Positions 1 to 7,205 of a stretch of 64,000 nucleotides of DNA are shown one piece after another (the stretch's first letter is position 1; each line of letters opens with the position of its first letter). The notes beneath the pieces are model-generated. The model saw nothing but the letters and a program-made list of their open reading frames with translations, did no database searches and was not told the origin of the DNA. The translations under genes and the position numbers were made by a program. The stretch lies in contig NZ_PGGV01000028.1 of NCBI RefSeq assembly GCF_002798405.1, positions 27,415 through 91,414 of the forward strand, read 5' to 3'. The stretch comes from Glycomyces xiaoerkulensis (lineage in GTDB: Bacteria > Actinomycetota > Actinomycetes > Mycobacteriales > Micromonosporaceae).

Positions 1-2
1 AC

Positions 3-512
3 CAGTGCGCGCACCTGACCGCGACGATGGCCGACCTGCCGGGCATCAGCTACCTGCGCACCACCCGGTCCGAGACGCCGGTCATCTACCGTCCCGACGA
101 GGTCTTCCCGGTGGGCGGCAGCCGGACCCTGGTGTCGTCCTCGCACGACCGGGTCACGATCGTGGCCGCCGGGGTCACCGTCTCCGAGGCGCTGGAGGCC
201 TCCGAGCGGCTCGCCGACCTGGGCGTGCCGGCGCGCGTGATAGATGCTTACTCCATCAAGCCGGTCGACGCCTCGACGCTGCGGCAGGCCGCCGCCGAGA
301 CCGGCCGGGTGCTCACCGTCGAGGACCACTGGCCGGCCGGGGGCCTGGGCGACGCGGTGCTGGACGCGCTGGGCGGGCGGCTGCCGGAGGTGCGGTTCAA
401 CAAGCTGGCCGTCCGCGGCATGCCGGCCTCGGCGAGCCCGGCCGAGCAGCTCGCGGCCGCCGCGATCGACGCCGACGCGATCGTCAACGCCGCCCAGAGG
501 CTGGTGGCCTGA
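3..512 (+). CDS. transketolase, C-terminal part (cut by window edge)
   Basis: The reading frame is open from the left edge and ends at TGA 510-512, leaving about 169 residues. What remains is the end of the pyrimidine-binding domain and the whole transketolase C-terminal domain, including the family-like stretches DAYSIKPVD and TVEDHWPAGGLGDAV. Transketolase moves two-carbon ketol units between sugar phosphates with thiamine diphosphate in the cytosolic pentose phosphate pathway. The thiamine-binding N-terminal half lies outside the window, so the split one-chain or two-chain form cannot be judged. A SigB-like promoter for the next gene begins directly after the stop. Confidence 0.85.
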   Translation, partial: QCAHLTATMADLPGISYLRTTRSETPVIYRPDEVFPVGGSRTLVSSSHDRVTIVAAGVTVSEALEASERLADLGVPARVIDAYSIKPVDASTLRQAAAETGRVLTVEDHWPAGGLGDAVLDALGGRLPEVRFNKLAVRGMPASASPAEQLAAAAIDADAIVNAAQRLVA

Positions 513-513
513 G

Positions 514-538
514 GCTTAGAACCCCAGCGCAGGGGTAC
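514..538 (+). promoter_or_regulatory. SigB/SigF-type promoter for the CBS gene
   Basis: GCTT (514-517), a 15-bp spacer and GGGTAC (533-538) match the GNNT-N14-16-GGGTAC/T pattern known for actinobacterial SigB-type sigma factors. It lies about 70 bp before the CBS start codon. The same spacing recurs ahead of two neighbouring genes, and a sigma factor of this family is encoded at 2810-3673. Confidence 0.5.
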
Positions 539-609
539 CCGCCTGGCGCATTCGCAGTGGCCCGGCAGTCGGTGCCGGGGCCGGGGGGCTATGAGAGGAG
601 CTGAGGCAC

Positions 610-1029
610 ATGGCGACCGCGAGAGAGCTGATGCATCCGGGCGTGACGTGCGTGCGCAGCGATGACACGGCCGCGAACGCGGCCCGGATGATGGCCGAGA
701 TGGACGTGGGCGTACTGCCGATCTGCGGGGTCGAGGACGACAAGATCAAGGGCATGGTCACCGACCGCGACCTGGTGGTCAGCGTGATGGCCGCCGGCAA
801 GGACCCCGAGCAGTACACGGTCGACCGGCTGCCGCAGGGGCACCTGATCCTGGCCCAGGCGGGCGACGAGGCCGACGGCATCCTGGCGAAGATGCGGGAG
901 CACCAGGTGCATCGGGTGCCGGTCATCGACGAGGGCCGGCTGGTCGGGATCATCGCGCTGGCCGATGTGGCCCGCAAGTTGCCCGAGGACCGGGTCGGCG
1001 AGGTGGTGGAGTCGATCTCCCAGCCGTGA
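610..1029 (+). CDS. tandem CBS-domain protein
   Basis: A 139-residue protein made almost entirely of two CBS domains (about residues 7-60 and 72-126), which usually form a disc-like adenosine-nucleotide sensor. There is no attached enzyme or transporter domain, so it is probably a stand-alone regulatory or stress protein; stand-alone CBS proteins are common in the SigB/dormancy regulons of actinobacteria. The ATG is preceded by GAGAGGAG at good spacing. A GCTT-N15-GGGTAC promoter lies upstream, which supports control by the nearby sigma factor. A strong hairpin follows, separating it from the convergent udgX gene. The target partner is unknown. Confidence 0.85.
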   Translation: MATARELMHPGVTCVRSDDTAANAARMMAEMDVGVLPICGVEDDKIKGMVTDRDLVVSVMAAGKDPEQYTVDRLPQGHLILAQAGDEADGILAKMREHQVHRVPVIDEGRLVGIIALADVARKLPEDRVGEVVESISQP

Positions 1030-1045
1030 GCGCGAAGACGACGCC

Positions 1046-1078
1046 GGGGGCGCCGCGTGGAGGGGACGCGGCGCCCCC
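1046..1078. terminator. bidirectional hairpin terminator
   Basis: A perfect 13-bp stem (GGGGGCGCCGCGT, 1046-1058, paired with 1066-1078) and a 7-nt loop sit between the convergent CBS and udgX genes. There is no U tract, as is usual in high-GC actinobacteria. Confidence 0.8.
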
Positions 1079-1083
1079 GCGTG

Positions 1084-1731
1084 CTATGCCATGGTTTCGG
1101 CGGCCTTGCGCAGGTCGACGATGAACTGGGCGAAGGCGTCTTTGCGTTCGGGGTCGCGCAGCCGCAGCACCGCCGAGGGGTGCACGGTCGCCATCAGCCT
1201 GGTGGACTCGGTGAGGCCGTCGAATACCAGGTCGTGGAGGACGCCCCGCTGGCTGTTGAGCCGGAATTCCGGCCCCATCAGGGACTGGGCGGCGGTGGCG
1301 CCGAGAGCGACGACCAGTTCGGGGCGCACGGTGTTGAGTTCGGCGATGAGCCAGGGGCGGCAGGCGGTCACCTCGCCGCGGCCGGGCTTTTTGTGGATGC
1401 GGCGGCCCTCGCTCTGGAGGCGCACGAACTTGAAGTGCTTGACGGCGTTGGTCACGTAGGCGGCGGAGCGGTCGATGCCGGCCTGCTCGAACGCCTTGTC
1501 CAGCAGCCGCCCGGCCGGACCGGTGAACGGTGCGCCGCTGCGGTCCTCGTCGTCGCCGGGCTGCTCCCCGACGAAGGCGATGCGGGCGTCGGCGGGGCCG
1601 GAGCCGAAGACGGTCTGCGTGGCGTCGCGGAACAGTTCGCAGCCTTCGCAGGTCTCGGCCGCCTCGCGGAGCCGGTCGATGCCGCCTTCCGGCGGCAGCC
1701 ACCGCTCGGCGCCGGGTCGGCTGGGCGTCAT
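1084..1731 (-). CDS. UdgX-like uracil-DNA glycosylase
   Basis: A 215-residue protein of the family 4/UdgX uracil-DNA glycosylases, which remove uracil from DNA. Visible motifs are GEQPGD (55-60) in the uracil pocket, KHFKF (98-102), GRRIHKKP (109-116) and HPSAVLR (184-190). The RRIH loop with His113 is the hallmark of UdgX; in the mycobacterial enzyme that His bonds covalently to the excised site. Here the usual Lys before RRIH is Gly. Cys28, Cys31 and Cys124 are the only cysteines, so the fourth ligand of the expected iron-sulfur cluster is not obvious. The ATG at 1731 has GAGGAG seven bases upstream; longer in-frame extensions lack this. A SigB-like promoter lies upstream. Confidence 0.88.
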   Translation of the reverse strand: MTPSRPGAERWLPPEGGIDRLREAAETCEGCELFRDATQTVFGSGPADARIAFVGEQPGDDEDRSGAPFTGPAGRLLDKAFEQAGIDRSAAYVTNAVKHFKFVRLQSEGRRIHKKPGRGEVTACRPWLIAELNTVRPELVVALGATAAQSLMGPEFRLNSQRGVLHDLVFDGLTESTRLMATVHPSAVLRLRDPERKDAFAQFIVDLRKAAETMA

Positions 1732-1783
1732 CGTGGTCTCCTCGGTCGGGAATCGGTGGGGCCGCTCGGACCTCGATACCGGG

Positions 1784-1808
1784 ATACCCCGGCCGCGGGC
1801 CGCGACAC
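1784..1808 (-). promoter_or_regulatory. SigB/SigF-type promoter for udgX
   Basis: Read on the minus strand: GTGT (1808-1805), 15 bp, then GGGTAT (1789-1784). This fits the GNNT-N14-16-GGGTAC/T pattern and lies about 55 bp upstream of the udgX start. Confidence 0.5.
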
Positions 1809-1880
1809 GTATCGGACACCCGGTGGTTTCGTGGAGCACGTCGGCCGGCCGGGGCGGCGGGGAATGGCACTCCACATCGG

Positions 1881-1905
1881 GCTTAAACCGGGGGGCGGCG
1901 GGTAC
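1881..1905 (+). promoter_or_regulatory. SigB/SigF-type promoter for the SDR gene
   Basis: GCTT (1881-1884), 15 bp and GGGTAC (1900-1905), the same layout as at 514-538. A start six to eight bases after the -10 would fall at about 1911-1913, only a few bases before the ATG at 1916. That fits a leaderless message and explains the missing ribosome binding site. Confidence 0.5.
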
Positions 1906-1915
1906 CGCGAACCAC

Positions 1916-2761
1916 ATGAGAATAACTAAGAACCGGGTGGTGGCCATCACCGGCGCCTCCAGCGGCGTCGGCCGCGAGGCCGCCCTGGCATTCGCCCACA
2001 AGGGAGCAATCGTGGTGCTCATCGCCCGCCGCAAGGGCGCTCTGGAGCACGTTGCCGCGCAATGCAGACCGACCGCGTCCGCAGTGCTCGTCAGACCCGC
2101 CGACGCCGCCGATGAGTCTGCGATCGAGTCCGTGGCCTCGGATGTGTACAGACGATTCGGCGGGATCGACGTCTGGGTCAACGCGGCTTCGGTCAACATG
2201 CTCTCGTCCTCCGAACGCTACCCCGACGCGGAGTGGCGGCGCCGGATCGAACGCCGCCTGTTCGACACCTACCACGGCCTCCGCACCGTCGTCCCCTACT
2301 TCCGGGCGCAGGGCACCGGCGCCATCATCAACGTCCCCTCGATCCTCAGCCGGCCCGGAGAGCCCTTCCACGAGGCGTTCGCCGCGGGCAAGGACGCCAT
2401 GCGCGCGGTCACCCACTGCCTGCGGCGCGAGGTCGTCGACATCCCCGGCGTGACCGTCAGCGCCGTCGTGCCCGGGCCGGTCGAACCGGCCCAGCCCCGG
2501 CCGGAGGACGTCGACCCGTACGCGCCGCTGGAGCCGGTCCTCGACCCCTGGCGCGGGGCGCGGGCGGTGGTGGCGTGCGCCAAGACGCCGCGCGGCGAGC
2601 TCCTGGTCGACCCCGCGCCCCGGACGCTGGCGAAGCTGGTCGGCATGACCCGGGACGCTTTCGAGCGGCTCGTGCACCGGCGCGGCGAACGGGACCGCAT
2701 CATCGGAACGCTCGATCAGACCATGGAGCACCACCTGGTGCTGCCCGGCCGGGAGCGCTGA
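1916..2761 (+). CDS. short-chain dehydrogenase/reductase-like protein, atypical active site
   Basis: A 281-residue Rossmann-fold SDR protein. The cofactor loop TGASSGVG is near residue 12, and VNAAS replaces the usual NNAG. The catalytic Ser is kept (NVPSILS), but 13 residues later, where the family has Tyr in YxxxK, the sequence reads FAAGK. The active-site Tyr is therefore Phe while the Lys remains. Classical oxidoreductase activity may be lost or changed; a structural or regulatory role is possible. The substrate is unknown. The longer in-frame extension is antisense to udgX, so ATG 1916 is preferred; it has no Shine-Dalgarno but a SigB-like promoter just upstream. Confidence 0.8.
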   Translation: MRITKNRVVAITGASSGVGREAALAFAHKGAIVVLIARRKGALEHVAAQCRPTASAVLVRPADAADESAIESVASDVYRRFGGIDVWVNAASVNMLSSSERYPDAEWRRRIERRLFDTYHGLRTVVPYFRAQGTGAIINVPSILSRPGEPFHEAFAAGKDAMRAVTHCLRREVVDIPGVTVSAVVPGPVEPAQPRPEDVDPYAPLEPVLDPWRGARAVVACAKTPRGELLVDPAPRTLAKLVGMTRDAFERLVHRRGERDRIIGTLDQTMEHHLVLPGRER

Positions 2762-2778
2762 GCGGGCCGGGCGCATGG

Positions 2779-2809
2779 GAGCGGCCGGAGTCGGGCACTC
2801 CGGCCGCTC
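2779..2809. terminator. bidirectional hairpin terminator
   Basis: A perfect 13-bp stem (2779-2791 with 2797-2809) and a 5-nt loop between the convergent SDR and sigma factor genes. It abuts the sigma factor stop codon. Confidence 0.8.
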
Positions 2810-3673
2810 TCAAAGGGCCGCGCCGGCGCGAGGATCGGGAGCGCCGGCCGGGATCCGATCAGCGCGGCGGTCGATTAACGGGCTGGCGCTGGTCAGCTCT
2901 TTACGCAGCTCCGACAGCATGCGGTTGAGCAGACGGGAGACGTGCATCTGCGAGATGCCGACCTGCTCGGCGATCTGCGTCTGCGTCATGTCCCCGAAGT
3001 ACCGCAGCGCCAGGATGCGGCGCTCGCGCTGCGGCAGTTCCTGGATGAGCGGCACCAGCGCCTCGTGGTTCTCCACGAACTCGAGCGCGGCGTCCTCCTC
3101 GCCGACCGATTCGGCCAGCGGCGCGCGCTCCTCGTCCTCGAACGGCGACTCGTCCAGCGAGACCGACCGGTACGCCTGCCGGGCCTCGTAGCCCTCCTCC
3201 ACATTCTGGTCGCTGATGCCCAGATGCTCGGCGAGCTCGGCGATGGTGGCCGGCCGTCCCAGCCGCTGAGCAAGCTCGCCGTTGGCCTTGTTGATCGACA
3301 GGCGCAGCTCCTGGAGCCTGCGCGGGACGCGCATGGGCCAACTGGTGTCGCGGAAGTGCCGCCGCACCTCGCCCATGACCGTCGGGACCGCGTAGGAGAG
3401 GAAGTCGGCCCCCTGTCCGGGGTCGAAGCGGTCGACCGCGTGGATCAGGCCCACCGAGGCCACCTGGACCAGGTCGTCCTTGGATATGCCTTTGCCGGAG
3501 AACCGCTGGGCGATGTGCTCGGCCAGCGGCAGGTACCCGGTGACCAGGTGCTCCCTGACCTCCGCCCGCCGCGGATCGTCCTCCTCGAGGGCTCGCAGTT
3601 CGCCGAACAGCGGCGCCAGATGACCGTACTCGTTCGAACCTATGCGTCCCTTCTGTGCCTGTTTGTCCGTCAT
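2810..3673 (-). CDS. RNA polymerase sigma factor, SigB/SigF/SigG subfamily
   Basis: A 287-residue group 3 sigma factor. Region 2 (about residues 45-115) includes LVQVASVGLIHAVDRFDP and FLSYAVPTVMGEVRRHFRD. Region 3 spans about 120-190 and region 4 ends in a helix-turn-helix with MTQTQIAEQVGISQMHVSRL. These match the SigB/SigF stress and sporulation sigma factors of actinobacteria, which direct polymerase to GNNT...GGGTAC/T promoters. Such factors are normally held by an anti-sigma kinase encoded next door; none is visible here, so control must come from elsewhere. Three neighbouring genes have matching promoter sequences. The C-terminal tail (about 25 residues, Ala/Pro/Arg-rich) is not conserved-looking. 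Confidence 0.92.
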   Translation of the reverse strand: MTDKQAQKGRIGSNEYGHLAPLFGELRALEEDDPRRAEVREHLVTGYLPLAEHIAQRFSGKGISKDDLVQVASVGLIHAVDRFDPGQGADFLSYAVPTVMGEVRRHFRDTSWPMRVPRRLQELRLSINKANGELAQRLGRPATIAELAEHLGISDQNVEEGYEARQAYRSVSLDESPFEDEERAPLAESVGEEDAALEFVENHEALVPLIQELPQRERRILALRYFGDMTQTQIAEQVGISQMHVSRLLNRMLSELRKELTSASPLIDRRADRIPAGAPDPRAGAAL

Positions 3674-4202
3674 GGTTTACCGTCCTCTGCCCGTGCTGTT
3701 GCTGACCGCCGGCGGACTTCGCCGGCTTGCTGTATGGGCTGACCGCTTGCGCGGGTGTTTCTGGATTTCCGGGGACAGTCGTACCCAACGAGCTATGAAG
3801 GGCGTCTTTTCAAGTTCGGAGTCGGCGCTGCAACGACAACACGATCAGCCTACTACGGCAAGATCACCGTGTCATTGGATTCGCGAATGTTAATTTCCCC
3901 ATGGGAGTAGTGGTACCCATCACATGACAATTTTCATGAACATTTCCTGAACGTATGCTTGAAAGATTCTGGCCATTGAAGTGGGACAACGGATGACACA
4001 GAGTGACTCTAGCAACTCCCATAACAGGGGAAACAAGCCCTGATTGGGCTCGTTATTCATGCTTCCGCCGCTGTAGTTCGCATTCATTCGCGCTATCGCG
4101 ACGCATCCGTGAGCCCCTTACACAACACATTGTGGAACCTCCATACAGAAAACGGAATCTTAAGGAGGCGGACTTGGAATAACCACTGAAGGAAAGGCGA
4201 GC
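3674..4202. other. 529-bp intergenic region, lower GC than surroundings
   Basis: No convincing gene was found on either strand; the longest start-to-stop stretches are under 25 codons. The part from 3880 to 4180 is clearly AT-richer than its neighbours. It holds one short inverted repeat (AGCCC-TGATT-GGGCT, 4036-4050). It also holds two GGGTAC sequences on the minus strand (3786-3781 and 3918-3913), but neither has a GNNT element at the right spacing. It probably carries the sigma factor promoter. Confidence 0.5.
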
Positions 4203-5945
4203 CTAAATTCCGGCCGTTTCGCGGTACTCGCCCCACTCCCCGCGCAATGCGCCGCAGATCTCCCCCAGGGTCGCCTCGGCGCGGGCCGCCTCCAGCATCG
4301 GCTCGATGAGGTTGCCCCCGCCCCTGGCGACCTCGACCATCCGCGCCAGCGCGGCGTCCACCGCCGCCCGGTCGCGCCCGGAGCGGCGGCGTTCCAGCTC
4401 GTCACGCTGCTCGCGCTCGATCTGATCGGAGATCCGCAGGATCTCCAGCTCCGGGGTGACGGTGTCGGTCAGCTCGGTGACGCCGACGATGTGCTTGGCG
4501 CCCGACTCGAGCTGCCGCTGGTAGGCGAAGGCCGCCTCGTGGATCTCGGCGTTGAACCAGCCGTCCTCGATGCCGCGCAGGATCCCGGAGGTGACCGGCC
4601 CGATCTCGTGGCGGCCCGGATCGGCGAGGGCCCGGCGGGTGACCTCGGCCGGATCGTCGCCCTCGCCCGCCTCGCCGCCGAGCGCGAGGATCTGGACGAA
4701 CAGGTCCTCGGCGGCGGCCTCGATCCGGTCGGTGAGCGCCTCCACGTACCAGGAGCCGCCGAGCGGGTCGGCCACATTGGTCACACCGGTCTCGTCGCGC
4801 AGCACCGACTGGGTGCGCAGGGCGATCTCGGCGGACTGGTCGGTCGGAAGGGCCAGCGTCTCGTCGAGGGCGTTGGTGTGCAGGGAGTTCGTGCCGCCCA
4901 GCACGGCCGCCAGCGCCTCGACGGCGGTGCGGACGACGTTGTTGTACGGCTGCTGAGCGGTGAGCGAGACCCCGGCGGTCTGAGTGTGGAAGCGGAGCCA
5001 CTGGGCGCGTTCGGTCTCGGCGCCGTACACGTCGCGGAGCCACTTGGCCCAGATGCGGCGGGCGGCGCGGAACTTGGCGACCTCCTCGAAGAAGTCGAGG
5101 TGGGCGTCGAAGAAGAACGACAGTCCCGGCGCGAAGCGGTCGACCTCCAGCCCGCGCGAGAGGCCGAGCTCGACATAGGAGAACCCGTCGGCGAGGGTGA
5201 AGGCGAGCTCCTGCGCGGCGGTCGAGCCGGCCTCGCGGATGTGGTAGCCGGAGACCGACAGGGGCTTGTAGCGGGGGATGTTGGCCTCGCAGTACTCCAT
5301 CAGGTCGCCGATGAGCCGCAGGTGCGGCTCGGGCGGGAAGAGCCACTCCTTCTGGGCGATGTACTCCTTGTGGATGTCGGTCTGGAGCGTGCCGTCCAGA
5401 GTCGACAGGTCGACGCCCTGCCGCTCGGCCGCGGCCAGGTACATGCAGAAGATGGGCACGGCCGGGCCCGAGATGGTCATCGAGGTGGTGGTCTTGCCGA
5501 GGTCGATGCCACCGAACAGGACGTCCATGTCGGCGGCCGAGTCGATGGCGACCCCGCAGTGGCCGACCTCCCCGGCGGCGAGGGGCTCGTCGGAGTCGCG
5601 GCCCATGAGGGTCGGCATGTCGAAGGCGACGCTGAGACCGCCGCCGCCTGCGGCGAGCAGCATCTTGTAGCGCTCGTTGGTCTGCTCGGCGTTGCCGAAC
5701 CCGGAGAACTGCCTGATGGTCCAGGCGCGACCGCGGTAGCCGGTGGGGTAGAGCCCGCGCGTGTACGGGTACTGGCCGGGCCAGCCGATGCGCTCCATGC
5801 GCGGATCGGCATCGCCCTCGGGCGGTCCGTAGACCGGGTCGACCTCCATGCCCGACAGGGTGGTGAAATCGGCGTCGCGCTTCGAAGCGGCCTCGTACCG
5901 CTTCGCCCAGCGCTCGCGCGCCGCGGCGATCTGGTCAGGGTCCAC
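4203..5945 (-). CDS. acyl-CoA mutase large subunit (methylmalonyl-/isobutyryl-CoA mutase type)
   Basis: A 580-residue catalytic subunit of the B12-dependent acyl-CoA mutases, which rearrange branched and linear acyl-CoA thioesters. The TIM-barrel signatures YPYTRGLYPTGYRGRAWTIR, GGGGLSVAFDMPT and LGGTNSLHTNALDE are present. The C-terminal cobalamin-binding domain (DxHxxG...SxL...GG) is absent, so a separate small subunit is needed, as with IcmA/IcmB and related two-part mutases; it is not in this window. The length suits the two-part class. The GTG at 5945 has GACGAGG upstream and is preferred over an in-frame TTG at 5996. A 10-bp palindrome lies upstream. Confidence 0.88.
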   Translation of the reverse strand: MDPDQIAAARERWAKRYEAASKRDADFTTLSGMEVDPVYGPPEGDADPRMERIGWPGQYPYTRGLYPTGYRGRAWTIRQFSGFGNAEQTNERYKMLLAAGGGGLSVAFDMPTLMGRDSDEPLAAGEVGHCGVAIDSAADMDVLFGGIDLGKTTTSMTISGPAVPIFCMYLAAAERQGVDLSTLDGTLQTDIHKEYIAQKEWLFPPEPHLRLIGDLMEYCEANIPRYKPLSVSGYHIREAGSTAAQELAFTLADGFSYVELGLSRGLEVDRFAPGLSFFFDAHLDFFEEVAKFRAARRIWAKWLRDVYGAETERAQWLRFHTQTAGVSLTAQQPYNNVVRTAVEALAAVLGGTNSLHTNALDETLALPTDQSAEIALRTQSVLRDETGVTNVADPLGGSWYVEALTDRIEAAAEDLFVQILALGGEAGEGDDPAEVTRRALADPGRHEIGPVTSGILRGIEDGWFNAEIHEAAFAYQRQLESGAKHIVGVTELTDTVTPELEILRISDQIEREQRDELERRRSGRDRAAVDAALARMVEVARGGGNLIEPMLEAARAEATLGEICGALRGEWGEYRETAGI

Positions 5946-6018
5946 GTCGGCACCTCGTCTTTCCCGGCGGAGCAGGCGGGCCGTGCATCGGTTCAAGGCC
6001 CATGGTACGCGCTTCCTG

Positions 6019-6028
6019 AACGATCGTT
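6019..6028. promoter_or_regulatory. palindrome AACGATCGTT, possible TetR-type operator
   Basis: A perfect 10-bp palindrome about 75 bp upstream of the mutase start, between ridA and the mutase gene. AACGnnCGTT cores are typical of several TetR-family operators. No such regulator is encoded in this window, so the link is inferred. Confidence 0.3.
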
Positions 6029-6043
6029 AAGGACCGGGCGTCG

Positions 6044-6445
6044 TCACTCGACGTCGCGCCAGGCGCGGAAGGCCTCGAGCTCGACCGCGACGAGCTGCCC
6101 GGCCTGCAGGAGCCGCGCGACGGTCACGACGGTGGCGGTCGGCCTGACCACGCCGAAGAACTCGCCGTGGACGCGGCCGACAGGGTCGGCGTGGGCCGGG
6201 TCGGTCACGTAGATGCGCGAGCGCACCACGTCCGCGACGCTCGCCCCGGCGTGGACCATGGCGTCGAGCGCGGTGCGGAAGGCCTCCTTGGCCTGGGCGG
6301 CCGGATCGTCGAGCAGGTGCTCGCGGCCCTCGAGTTCGGCCGCGCAGGCGCCGGTCACCACCAGCGGCCCGACCGCGACCGCCCGCGAATAGCCGTAGAG
6401 CTGCGCCCACGGCCCCGTCTCCTCCACCCGATGGACCAGAGCCAT
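6044..6445 (-). CDS. Rid-family (YjgF/YER057c/UK114) protein
   Basis: A 133-residue protein of the RidA superfamily, small trimeric enzymes of which the archetype hydrolyses reactive enamine/imine intermediates. The C-terminal strand pattern PTATVVTVARL...VAVELEAF aligns with RidA's PARSCVEVARL...VEIEAIA. The archetypal catalytic Arg is replaced by a small residue, so classical 2-aminoacrylate deaminase activity is doubtful. It starts 12 bp after priA with AGGGAGGGG before the ATG and is probably the last gene of the his operon. Its role near histidine synthesis is not known. Confidence 0.85.
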   Translation of the reverse strand: MALVHRVEETGPWAQLYGYSRAVAVGPLVVTGACAAELEGREHLLDDPAAQAKEAFRTALDAMVHAGASVADVVRSRIYVTDPAHADPVGRVHGEFFGVVRPTATVVTVARLLQAGQLVAVELEAFRAWRDVE

Positions 6446-6457
6446 GCGCGCCCCTCC

Positions 6458-7192
6458 CTAGTGCTCGCGCTCCTTCAAGAGGGTCAACGCCTCAGCGACG
6501 GTGAAGTTACGCTCGTAGAGGGCTGTGCCCACAATCACACCTTCGACGCCGACATCGGTCAGGCCGGCCAGCGCCCGCAGGTCCTCGAGCGAGGACACGC
6601 CGCCGGAGGCGATGACCGGTTTGTCGGTGGCCGCGCAGACGCCGCGCAGCAGGTCGAGGTTGGGACCGGAGAGCATGCCGTCGCTCTTGACGTCGGTGAC
6701 GACGTAGCGCTCGCATCCGGCCCGCTCCAGGCGCTCCAGGGTCTCGTACAACGCGCCGCCCTCGCGGGTCCAGCCGCGCGCGGCCAGGCGGCCGCCCTTG
6801 ACGTCGAGGCCGATGGCGACCCGGTCGCCGTACTCGCCGCAGATCCGGTCGCACCACTCGGGGTGCTCGATCGCGGCGGTGCCGATGTTCACCCGCCGGG
6901 CGCCCGAGTCCAGGGCGCGCCGCAGACTCTCGTCGTCGCGGATGCCGCCGGTGACCTCGACCTGCATGTCCACCGCGGCGACCACCCGAGCCAGCAGCTC
7001 GTGGTTGGTGCCGCGCCGGAAGGCCGCGTCGAGGTCGACCAGGTGCAGCCACTCGGCGCCCTGCCGCTGCCACTCGAGGGCGGCCTCGAGCGGGTCGCCG
7101 TACTGCTTGCCGGAGCCCGCGACGCCCTGCACGAGCTGGACGGCCTTGCCGCCGGTGACGTCGACGGCGGGCAGGAGCTGTAGTCGGTTCAT
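6458..7192 (-). CDS. priA: phosphoribosyl isomerase A (HisA, probably bifunctional HisA/TrpF)
   Basis: A 244-residue TIM barrel. It opens with LQLLPAVDV, in which Asp11 is the general base, and has VTDVKSDGM carrying the second catalytic Asp. [10 protein letters not shown] and IASGGVSS form the two phosphate-binding loops. The enzyme isomerises ProFAR to PRFAR in histidine synthesis. In most actinobacteria the same protein (PriA) also isomerises phosphoribosyl anthranilate for tryptophan. The loop [18 protein letters not shown] resembles the dual-specificity group. It lies 13 bp downstream of hisH, its pathway neighbour. Whether a separate trpF exists cannot be seen here. Confidence 0.93.
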   Translation of the reverse strand: MNRLQLLPAVDVTGGKAVQLVQGVAGSGKQYGDPLEAALEWQRQGAEWLHLVDLDAAFRRGTNHELLARVVAAVDMQVEVTGGIRDDESLRRALDSGARRVNIGTAAIEHPEWCDRICGEYGDRVAIGLDVKGGRLAARGWTREGGALYETLERLERAGCERYVVTDVKSDGMLSGPNLDLLRGVCAATDKPVIASGGVSSLEDLRALAGLTDVGVEGVIVGTALYERNFTVAEALTLLKEREH

Positions 7193-7205
7193 CAGGCAGA
7201 GTCCT

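Noticed and set aside
3781..3918. GGGTAC sequences on the minus strand upstream of the sigma factor as autoregulatory SigB promoters
   Set aside because: Neither has GNNT at 14-16 bp upstream, unlike the three accepted sites.
3994..4044. 16-codon ATG frame in the sigma-mutase gap as a small gene
   Set aside because: Too short, no ribosome site, poor codon bias.
5946..5996. Longer mutase start at TTG 5996
   Set aside because: The GTG at 5945 has a ribosome site and gives a family-typical N-terminus; the extension is Arg-rich without support.
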